A stretch of DNA of 64,000 nt from Atopsyche davidsoni (Eukaryota > Arthropoda > Insecta > Trichoptera > Hydrobiosidae), in the NCBI GenBank assembly GCA_022113835.1, contig JAILWY010000026.1:13481001-13545000 (forward strand), in the 5' to 3' direction. This document shows positions 13,652 to 25,500 of the stretch, in pieces; position 1 is the stretch's first letter; each line of letters begins with the position of its first letter. Both the position numbers and the translations under genes were made by a program. The notes under the pieces are model-generated. The model searched no databases. It was given only the letters and a program-made list of their open reading frames with translations, and was not told the DNA's origin.

Positions 13652-15070
13652 TTTTATTAATTTTGCAAAAAATACGCTTTCAACCACATGAAGTCAATTA
13701 TTATTCGTCACAGAATTACACAAAAACTATTTGTTTTTGACAGATCAACACCATAGCCAAATTTGAGATAGTACCATAAACAGCTGAAATGTCAAACACA
13801 AATAACATAGACAATAAAAATTTAAAAAGTAGGAAATAAAGAAATACAACAAAACAAAAAACATTTAAATGATTGCAAACACTGCAACAAAGCTTTACTT
13901 ATCTCAATTGGTAATAATTTTTCTCTTTAAAATCTGATACTTGATTTTATTTTTTTTCTACATATTTGATAGTTTTCTTTTATAAATATGTTACACTGCA
14001 TTTTTGCTTACATTTACATTTTAACAAACGAAAATATGACAAAACACTTAACAACCGGGTATTTATATTAACAACGACTGCTAAAACTTACAATCACGTT
14101 TACAATACTAGTACTTTTTTTATAAAACATGGCCAGAAATAAAATGGCTTGACTGACTGGTTAAGATTATTCAATTGGTTTTTAAAAAATGCTCTAAAAT
14201 AAATTTTGTTTCATTTTATTTTTATGGCTATTTGAGTAAATTATAAGTATTTTAGTTTTATTTGTTATGTTTCATTCAGGTGTATATCAAATACTACTAA
14301 ACATTCACATTGACAATTTATTTACTACTGATGGTTTTGAAAGATTTTTAATTAGATCGATTAAGTTTGGTTAATATACTATGTTAAAAAATTCAATACA
14401 AATGTCAAATTTTTCTTTAAGGTATAATTGCAGTAGGTAGTAAAATAAACTAGCTATGTAGCTAGATTCAATGAACTACTAAGTAATTGTTTGATTTTAT
14501 TTTAATCTCCTTCTAATAATTATAATTGTCTTAAGCAGGTACAAAACCATTTTGATGACTGTTTATGCAATAACTTTTAAAAAATTAACACTTAAGTTTT
14601 TGCAGCTGCTTTGAATAACTTTCATTAAACACAGTAAATATAAACGGCCAAGGTATATAAATACTAAAACAATTATTCATTTTCTCATATTTATTAAACA
14701 ATATATTTTAAACAAAATATCACAATTAAATGCAATAAAATATTGGAGCTGTTCTACATTTAAAGGATAACATATTTATGTAAGAATAGACACAGAATGC
14801 ATTTTTACATTAATCTTGGAAAATAAATTGATTTGACGTCAGTATATCATTTCACTAGTGAAAATATCTACAGGTGTATAGGTCTATAAGAAATAAACTA
14901 TAAAATGGTAGCTTTTCACATAAAATTGTACACACAGGAAATATGTCATCAGAAATTTTTATTTAGATATTGTAAATGTAAATTGAAAATAAAGATCCCT
15001 TTAACATACCGATGAAAATATATTTTCTGCATTTTATTACCCTTAACATTATTTTATCAACAATAACTAA
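13652..15070. other. Kidins220 3'UTR and AVL9 upstream region
   Basis: AT-rich, no coding exon seen. It holds the Kidins220 3'UTR (signal at 14958) and, next to 13651, the AVL9 leader and promoter. The spacing is short enough that AVL9 regulation must lie here or inside Kidins220. Confidence 0.5.
14958..14963 (-). terminator. Kidins220 poly(A) signal, long isoform
   Basis: Minus-strand AATAAA about 110 nt downstream of the TAG at 15071, the first canonical signal after the tail exon. Confidence 0.5.
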
Positions 15071-16575
15071 CTATACAGATGATTCAGGATTTCTCCAGTC
15101 TTCTTGATCATCAACAGCGTCTTGGCGCCAAAGATTGCTTCTTATACTAGAATCGGATATCCCGTGTGAGAGAACAGTCATTTGGTGGGGTTCGAGCAGG
15201 TATGTTAACGATTGTATACTTTCAGTTCGTGATATTAAGCTATCTCTACTCTTAGTCGGCGACTCTGCCCTATTTAAATTAGACTCCCTTATACTCACTT
15301 CATCGCTATTAGGTAAAATGTCATGGCATCTTATATCACATTTTCCATCTCCCATTGGATTAAAAATGTTTGATTCGCTCGAACTGCGATCCGAGGTCGG
15401 ACTAAATTCTACGCTAATTGTTGCATCTGAAGCATTGCAGTCATGCTTATCGGGAGAAAAAGTTTTTTGAGGATGACCGCGTTCGAATTTTTGTTTCTTG
15501 GTTGTCTGTAAAGGAGAATGATCCTTGGAGCTTGGTGGTGAGCTGTGATGTGATGAACTACTACTAGAAGTCGATGCGCTCTGCTTGAGTGGTATTGCTT
15601 TGCGGTCATCTTTGGATTTATGTCTATTAGCCTTTATGGAAATAGAGGGAGACGATCTCTCGGAAGACACCAGAGGAGTGGATTCATCATCACTTTCTAA
15701 CTCATTTTTACTTGTTTTTTCTATGGAGTTACTCTTATTGAATATTTTTTCTTTTAGCCTGCTTATAAGTTCTGTATTAGATGACTGTATCAAGTTCTCA
15801 GTATCAACAGAAGGCTGATGAGTTCTTGAATTTATATCACCCTCTGTAGGTTCCTCAGACTGTGATGAACTTTCTTCAGCCGATCTAGACCTGATGGATA
15901 AATTTTGTTTGCTCGGATCAAGACACTGGTCATCATTCATAAGTAGTAAGGAAGAGGGCCTCTTCTTTAACGATTTTAAGTGTTTTTTCCCAGAAGAGCT
16001 TTCGTTTCCTTCTAACTTTTGAACGGGAGCTTCAGGTCTATCTGTAGAAACTACTATGCAATTAACTTCACATTTTTCTTGTGTTAATGGTCGCTGAGGT
16101 ATATTAAAACTGCTAGAATCTGATTGAGTATGAATGTTTTCCCACACAACTTTGTTTTGTTGAGAATTTTCATGTAGGGAAGATTTACGTCTTCGTTCCG
16201 TTAGTTTATCTTCAAGATTAATCGATGATATTTTATCATAAGATTCGATACATCGTTCTTCTCTGCTTGTTCGTCTACTTGGAGTAGATGAGTGTGGAAG
16301 TATATTATGTTGAACCGTTTCATCTTCAAATTTAACAATAATTGGAGTGAATTCCATGTTTTTAAGACTCGAACTAGAACCGTAACTATATCCCTTTTCA
16401 TTAATAGAAACATGTTTTTTCATAGAAGATTGCTTGACACTTCCCCTGGGTTTCAGAATAGAAGGATCGGCCTTGCGAGGCAGCTGCGGCGAGGCAGTTA
16501 AGGAGGCGGGGGGAGTGGTAGGCTGCCACGCACCACCGGGGGCCAGCAGGACCAGCTGGAGGGACTCGCTTTCAT
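15071..16575 (-). CDS. Kidins220: Kidins220 last exon, disordered tail with C-terminal PDZ ligand
   Basis: Acceptor TTTCAG before 16575, then 501 codons to TAG. The reading frame begins [15 protein letters not shown] when the split Asp codon is completed by a G from the previous exon. The tail is Ser/Lys/Asp-rich with no folded domain visible. [12 protein letters not shown] resembles the vertebrate Kidins220 stretch ESDNTPLL. The end, WRNPESSV, fits a class I PDZ ligand (S/T-X-hydrophobic); the mammalian protein also ends in a PDZ ligand. A canonical minus-strand AATAAA lies about 110 nt after the stop. Confidence 0.88.
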
Positions 16576-19500
16576 CTGAAACTGTTATAAAAGTTTCATG
16601 AGATTTATTTTACCAATATTAATTTGGCTAAAAAGAATACGAGGATTTATAAGCATAACCTATAACATTCATTGAGTGATTTATTATTGAGATATAAACA
16701 TGTGCATGTTTTATTGTGTATATTAGACATAAATTTAGCGAGGTGATGATCGAAACTAAAATTATATTGAAAACATTGGGGTCTACGAGGATAAATAATT
16801 TATATTTGAAAACCAATAAAATATGTTCTTATAGTGCATATGTGTGTGAACAGGGATAGGGAAACCATGAAAATGTGCTTCTTAATTAACAGAAAAAAAC
16901 AATTACCAATAGTAACCGCATATTTATTATAAAATTGCTAGCTTTGGGAAACACTTAATATATATTTATACAAATTATAAACACAAGTGCAGGAATCAGT
17001 ATAAGTATAATTTTTATATATTTATTTTACAAATATATATTACGTGTCATATCTTATGAAATGGATGTTCTTCGTAGCCAGTCACTTGAAGCTCTGCTCA
17101 CAGTAGGCACGTGCCGCAGTATGTACATACTGATTAATTTAAGCCTATTTATTTTATCATTATTACAGTAGAATCAAGAAGATATATGTATAAGGTCAAT
17201 TACTAATTGAGTCTTTTTAAAGTGGCTAGACACAAGACCTTGTGGAGTAAATATACAAGTTAAATAATTATTTTGAAAGGATTACTTTGAAATTGTGAAT
17301 TTTCATTTCAGTAATGACATCTAAAATATTTTAATTTGATTTCTTTATGGAAAAATAGTTTTTATAATATATACCTTTTCCTTATACATATAATCTTGCA
17401 TATATTTATTTATGATTTCATTAAATCCTAGCGGCATTAGTGATTTATTTTTTTTGTATTAATCTTTATAAAAATTAGTCTTAGTTACACCTGTTATATT
17501 CCTGGCAGATTGTCCATTTCTTCTGTAAACAAAAGATAATGGTGGTGCACTGAGGCCAACTTTTCAATGGGAAAGATGGTGTAAGAACCTCATTCAAATC
17601 TAGTATGGTTGGAATTTAATAAGTAGGTAAGTTTAGATAGTATAGAAAAGAAAATAATTAGTAAAAAGTTCCCAATATTTTTTTGAATTAATAAAATTGC
17701 AATGCATTTTTTATTAAATGTAAATCAATTAAATTGTAAATAAAAAAGGCCAGTTTGTGAGTATTTTTATTGTTAACTGCAAAATTCTTGTTATTTGTGG
17801 TAAGAAGGCATTGATATATTTTGTATTAAAAAGAGATAATTTAAAAGAATAATTTAAATGAAACTTGAGAAGAGTAACTGTTAAGTTAAAATGAAACCCC
17901 ACAGGAGCATCAATTAAATTTATTTACAAAATATAAATTCACTATAAGAACAGCCAAGAATCTTAATATGTCCTCTAATACAAAATACAGATCGATATAA
18001 AATATATGGCAAGTATTTTTTTTTACTAAGGATATATTTTATTCATATTGGGTCACAAGAAAAACACATCAAAATTGTGTCTCTCTGTTAATATCTATCT
18101 AATATAAAAAAAATAAAAAATCATTCGAAAGATCACATAAATATTTAAACTGTTTGTTTCTGACAAACTATATTTAAAGCTACCTAACAAACTATAAAAT
18201 CCTTTAAAACAAAACATTTGTTACAGTGTTAATAAGTACATTTTATGATTATTCAAGAATGTATAAAGAAAAATTCATAGAATATCAAATATATTATTTT
18301 TATGCGATAACATCACAGTTAATTAGGTAATAAACCAATTTAAACAAAGCGATAAAATGTCTTTTATAAATTATAAATAACTAAAGATTAAATATTTTAA
18401 CTACAGCACATAAACAGTAAATTGTTCATACAAAATAAACATTCATGTTAAAAATTTTCTGCTCAGATGGATGAGAGTCCAAAATATTCAAGTCAAAAGC
18501 TCAGCTATTTTTAAATTGAAAATTGAAAACAATGGATAACTCAAATGCTTAGAGCACATGGTGAAAAAAAACTCACCGTAATAAATTATTGAAGTCAGAT
18601 TGATATGAAAATGTGTTATTTTTAGTAAATACTAATTCACAATATCTCCAACGATCAAAGGCACAAAAGGCTAGTAATCTAATACTGAGGAAAAGAATTA
18701 TGTTATAATTCTACTTTACCAAATATTACATAAGTGCATCGCAGATATATGGTGAGCTTACCCTTTTTAGACTTGGTGATGACCGTGTGGGAATTTTCCT
18801 AATTAAGAAATATTTATAAAAATGATCATTCATATATAATCAATTAAATAAAGTAATATTTTTTTTAGTAAGCTAAATATTCCCATATAGTTGGGCTAAA
18901 ATCTAACTTACATACTAGAAAATTCTATAACACTAAGTAGATCTGAGTTCTACAAATTAGATTCGTACTCATCCTTTTCTATTCTTTATAAGTAATGAAG
19001 AATAGTTAGTTCATATGTGTTAAGTTATATTCAGACTTTCCATAGATTTACCTACGTAGTTTGTAACAAAAATAAATAGAATTGCTATTTTTATGAAAAA
19101 AATGTCATCAATTAGAGATATTTATGCATTAATAATATATGACATTTTCAAATTTAACCGGAGATAGATACTGAATTACGACATTCAAGTATAAATATAA
19201 ATAACATTGAAACATTGGAATGTAAATAATATGAATAAAATATTTTGAAATACCTGGAATATTTTCAAAGTTTAATACTGGTTCTTTCCTAAATAAAAAC
19301 TACAAAATATATGAAATACTATGCAAACAGAGTTTTTTTTTATTGGCACACAAAGCCATGCTGGACAAAGCAGATTTGGATAATTGAAACAAACATTGCT
19401 TCAGTTAAACATGTAATAAAATAAACATTTCATGGCACGTTATTTCTAATGAGATATAAGCGGGGGTCACTTAATCCTCATCAGTCGGAATGTTAACGAC

Positions 19501-22500
19501 AACTTGATCTCTTTGCTGCGAGTAATCGGCTGGAATTATAATCACAGTGGGTTCCAAATTTGCATCATTCTCGTTCAAGCAGTGTTGCATTTTCGGCGAG
19601 GAGTTATAGTTTTCGAATTTGACTTTTGCTGTTTCCTTTTTGGTGATGTGAGACAGAGTGATCTCATCCAGTTCGTCGCCCTTGGTGAGATCGGGCGGGC
19701 TGAGGGTATCTCCGGTGTCGATTGGCGTGAGGCCAGGGGGAGGGGTTGCGGACGGGAGGTGCTCGCTGATGGTGGGGAGTGTGGAAGGCTCACCTGGGGC
19801 GGCAGGGGGCTCTCCCAGCAGGACGTCTTCCAAGGCCTCCTCGTTAAGCGTCTGCAGCGCGCCGCAGATCATTTGCTCTTCTAACGTCACCTGGAAATCA
19901 GATAAGAAAGAATGTTCATTAATACACCAATTGTTTGATAGATAAGACAATGGTAAAATATTTTTCTGTGATTTTACTAATACATATATATATAATATAT
20001 ATTTATAATGATGTCTTCAAATAAGAGTGTGATCACTTTTAATCTACGTAAAGTTTACCTGATATTCTTGACTACATGTCTGTCCAGAGAATGCATGGAT
20101 AAATAGAAATAAGAAAAATTAAATAGTGTACATGTTATTGATACTTTTTAAAAATATAATTAACTATATTTAGTGAGCGTTTTTTAGTTACGCAGGTCAG
20201 TGATATATAGGCCAGAAGAAACGTTTACCTGTTTTTCCATATTAGAGGGTTTGCTCTTTGGTGGGTCATGAGACGATCTTGATTTCATTTCCTTTTCAGG
20301 TCTCTCTTTATCTGAAATAAAAAATATCTTATACAAAATATTCTTATAAAAATACTATGATAAGTTTTGCAATACAGTAAAATTGACAAGTATAATAATA
20401 TTTTGTCTAGAAATTTTGTTATCAATGTAATAAAACATTTCAATCACTGCAATTGAAATTGAAATTGAAATTTGAAATTGAAATGTCAAATGACATTTCA
20501 ATGTATGTTCAATGTTCAACTCTCACTTATATTTTATTTCCAGAGGAATAAGTTAGATTATTTTTTGGGTAGGTTGACAAAATAAGAAAATTTGACATTA
20601 GAACTAGATGTACTGTGTTCAATGCCTCACCTTGCATTACGGAACCGCTGTTGGGAGGCATTCCAGATTCCATTTCTCGAAGACTGAGGATGAGCAACTT
20701 GAACATTTCCCAATCGCCAAAGTTAAGTCCCAAGACCTAAAAATAAAATGTTGATTTTGTTATTAGACAAAATAATTATACATGAGATGACCAATCAGAT
20801 AAAGACTTTTTTAATTTAATTTAATTCCTCACTTCTTTTAAATCATTAATTTCACAATGCCGAAGTACTCGGCCGGATATGTTGTTCTTTCGCAAGAGTG
20901 GGGTGATAGAGGACGAACTGCTGGGCAACTCACGCTCCACCATGGAACAAACAGCACTTATCCCCATTCTAGAAAGCCGAACATCACCAAAATCACCCTG
21001 AAAAACAGAAAGATTGTTTGGAACAAAGTTTTAGAAAAAAATACTATGCATTCTTTTTCACCTTACAACATTCTCAAACGTGAATGTCATTTTGGAGAAA
21101 AAAGTAATATATCATAAAGAACTATAATGCTTACGTGTAAATTTGGAAAGTTGTATGAGGAAGGTTGGGGGAAGGGGGGAGTCTGAGCTGACTGCATGGG
21201 ACCTTCGGGCCAGCCTGGCCAGCCTCCCGGAGTCACTCCACCGTAAATAGGTGGTAACGATGGCGGCTTCTGATGGATGAGATTTTTTACTATTATTATT
21301 TATGTAAAAATAAACCTAAGTTATAAGTCTTTCTAATATTATATTAATTTTAGATTAATGTCAATCAGAATGCGTTTTTATTTACCCATGCAGGTATTAG
21401 TATGTTTATGTGATTAAGCACATTTTTTCATACATTGAAAACGATTAAAGAAAACTGTCAGAAAATATCATCGTGACTTGTGAGGGAGTCACAAGTCACG
21501 ATGATATTTTCTGAGAGTTTTCTTTAATCGTTTTCTTTCTAATATGTCTGTACGTACAGATTTACGGCTGTTGTAAAATTTAGAGTTGTACGGTTTTTGT
21601 GGAATTGTAGGATTCATCATGATTGTATCGTGATGCTCAATATTATAGTGCTGTTGTTCATCTGAAAGTAAGAATAAAATGTTTTACATAGACCCTAAAA
21701 ATGATATAATGAATAAATTATTGTTGCAATATTATGGTCAGTACCTTTTATAACTTTTTTGATGTAGGGATCTAGATTAATAGTAAATGGCAAGAATATC
21801 TTAAGATCAGCGGCAAGAAGGCTGGTTCGATGAAATCCAAGGAAGACATCAAGTTTTCTTTCATCTCTGTCTAACTCCATCAAAGGCTCAGCTTCTCTCA
21901 ATATAGGAATATTTGGTCGAACTCTGTGAAACCAAGGAATATTATTAAACATCTAACTAATATTGTAACAATTGTAACAATTATCAATAATATATAAACA
22001 TACTTATCATAGATTTGTTTGAGCGACGTAGCGTCATCAATATGTTCTTCAAACATCTCATGATGGAGAATTATCCAGGATGTCCTGAATGGCCACTGCT
22101 CAGTCAAATTGACCCAAGAAGCAAGATGATACCAATTGAAATCGATCTGGAATGCTTTCAATAATCGACCTGTAAAATTATCATTTAAAAAATGTTTAAG
22201 CTTCACCTTCACAAAAAAATATTTATAAACAATAAGCACTTAACACAGTACCTGTTATGTATAAAACGTTCATGAGACGTCGCATGCTCCGAGGATTAAC
22301 ATCACTAAAGTAATCATCAGTCAACAAAACCCTACAAACAAAATAATAGGTTAAAAAAATTGATAAAACAAATTAATTTTATGTCAACTAAAACTATTAA
22401 AAATGGACCTGTTAAGATCAGCTGGACCACTGGTGAGTCCAACTTTGTGAAGGTTGGAGTTCATGGAAGAAGCCACAGATTCTGATATTTTGAGTTTCCG

Positions 22501-25500
22501 CGCTCCTCGAGAGCTTCCGGCACTTCCCAACCCCTTGAGCTTTTCCTGACTCGACATCAATTCGGAAGCTGATGATAATCTTCGAGCAGACACCTGTAGT
22601 TATAAATAAAAATATTTAATAAGAAATCGTACAAAACTTAATCAAAAATAGTAGATAGAGTAAGAGTGAGTTCACAATTATAATCTCATTAGATGTCAAT
22701 TGATTGTATGGAAAACAAAGTAATTTGCAGTTTTTAGTTAAATTAATGGTAAACATGGTAATAAAAGTTTGATTTTATAAAATCTTTATAGCAATTTAGA
22801 CAGAAGAGACTATTTTTATTGAATCCTAAACTGATTATTTAATTTTTGATTAAATTTGAATTATGTTGATATTGAACGCGCCAAACAAAAAGGAAATAAA
22901 CAGGTAACTTACTGATCTTTGGAGTGATGCATCATCACAACTGCCAATTAATTGTTGTTTCCGTACTGAAGTTTGTTGTGCGATTTTCACTCTCCTCAGA
23001 GCCGAGTTCTGGAGGTAAAAGGGAAGCTGGACCATGTTACGGAGGTAGTCCCAACCACCGATATTACTCTCAGAAAACGCTCTTCTGCTGTTAACTTCAA
23101 CTGCCTGTAAAGATTAGCAGTCTAATTTACAAGTGCTGGATGAATGTTAATAACTACAGCTTATGAAAACAACAACAAAGTGAAATGATAAATTATGAAA
23201 AAAACTAGCCAAAATTATATACACAAATATTGTGAGATGAAATTTTGAAAACAAACCTACTTCCTATAATGCATTCAATATTAATGGTTTAATGAAGGAT
23301 AAATGGGTGCGGATTTACGAAAGAAGTAGTGTCAGGTATTCAATCATAAATAACACAGGTGTGAAGGGACTCGGTATAACAGAGAATCAACGATGCTATT
23401 AAAACCAAGAAGAAAATCAATAGAAACAGAATGTTAAGTTTGCTATTCGTATTTCAAATGACACATTTATCAATATTGCATCATTATTTGGAGAAGCTTC
23501 ACAACAAAATAACAGTGCAAGCTAGCAAAGAAAATATAATACGGAACGTAGAGTCGATACTTCATAACCATTGCCAATACCACTAACCTCATTCCACACT
23601 ACCTGTTTGAAAATAATAACATCTTAAATAAATCATACAATAACTGGAAGTGATTTCTTTTGATCAGATATGTAAACATATTATATTTAGCAAAATAATC
23701 CTATAAGCAGTTTGAACGAAGAGAGTTTTGGATAAAAGCTTATAAGTCAAGAGTTTTTGAGAGACTGGTAGTTGACACTTAATCGCACTCAATGAATTAT
23801 TAATATTGTACTGGGTATTATAGTATATATACGGAAGAACAGATGCAGACGTACCTTGCTGATGATGTGAGGATCGATAGCCAAAATAATGATAAAGGGA
23901 CTATGTTGATCTGAACAGAGAGTATGAATTGCATTAAGAACTATTAAAACCCTGTCTTGTTCACAACTGTCCAAAGCATCGACAACTACTACTAGGCGCG
24001 TCTGCTGTCCAGTAAAGGCGTCTAAACATTTCACCTAAAATACAAAAATATACTCAATTTTATTACCACACCTTTGAAGTATTAAAATTATGAATTTTCA
24101 CAAACACCTTACCATATCGGTAAGAAGTGTAACCTCTGGTCTTAGAGCTTGTAAGAAGCCTTCAGGTTGACGATCAACACTTCTTTTTATATGAGACCGC
24201 GGTGATAATAAAAGAGCCACTCCTATTCGACCCCACGTGTAAAGATTGGCTACTGCAGCTACGGATACGAAAGCACCGATTCCCATAAGGATTCCTTCTT
24301 GTATTTGCTTTTGACTAAAAAACATTTAATTATCAAAAAACACCCAATAATTAAGAAAATTATTTTGAACTTTTATGTAATTAACTTACTGCTCATTAGT
24401 TTGACCTTCTGTTAAATAAACTACCAGCACACAAATTCCAAATACAACACACAGAAAACACACTTCAAATGCTAGAATGTGGGGTATGCAACAAATCTTT
24501 CTCCACCTAAAATATCAAATAAAATATTTGAATAAGGATTTTCTATACACTTTTAATAAATAATTATCAATATGCAGTTCATTGTCAGACAATATAACAA
24601 CCTCCAGTCAGCCGTGGCCCGAATAGGTTTGGGTCTGAACGCTCTGTAAAGCCTGGTGCACAAGCGGCCATACTGATTCTCTAGAGCCTCAGAGAGGCTG
24701 ACTACCATTTGAATGACAGACGCTTCGCCTTCTTGTGTGCTACTTTTTGCTTGATCTGTGAAGTGAAATCTGTAACAAAAGAGAGTTAAATTAAAACATC
24801 TATATATCTAATGCAAAGATAAAATAATCATAAGGTAATGAAGTAATTACCGTATAGGATGAGCAGGTAATGTATGTGTACATTGCGGACCAGGAGGGTG
24901 ACAAAAAACAACTTGTAGAACATATTTGAGCGAATTGAATTTGTGACTTAAAGCTAACATCACAGTATAAGGCCAAGACCATTCGTATCTGAAAAATAAA
25001 CAAACAATAAAATATTAATATCAAAATGAAATGGAACTACTGAATGGTAAAATATAGCATTAAATACATTGGTTCTTACTTCTGACTCGCGAACCATAAT
25101 CCCATAAGAGTAACATATAACAAAACAAATATCAGAGCGACGACAGCCAGTGAGATGGCCCAGGAGGCTCCGGCTACGAGGGCGATGGCTCCTGCGATGA
25201 CGGCTGCGTGCCATACACCCCATACTACCACCCAGCCCCAACGCCACCCCACCTCAACCCATTGCCGGGCAAAGTTTTTCATTTCCTCTGAAAGTCACAA
25301 TATCATTAAATATTTCATTCCCTATTAAAATGGTTTTCATGCTTCATTAACTGTTTCAAACAGCTGGGTTACCTCGAAGCTTATTTAAAAGGAACGATTT
25401 TCCAGAGCCCCATCGAGCGTACAGTCCAACAGTTATCGGCATTGACAAGCTAGGTTCTGAAAGCATATCTGCAAGAGCACTACTGTACAGTTCGTATCCT

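Noticed and set aside
19254..19288. 35-nt segment with acceptor and donor ([11 protein letters not shown] in one frame)
   Set aside because: Needs phase 2 on entry, and no good upstream donor in that phase exists; the other frames hit a stop.
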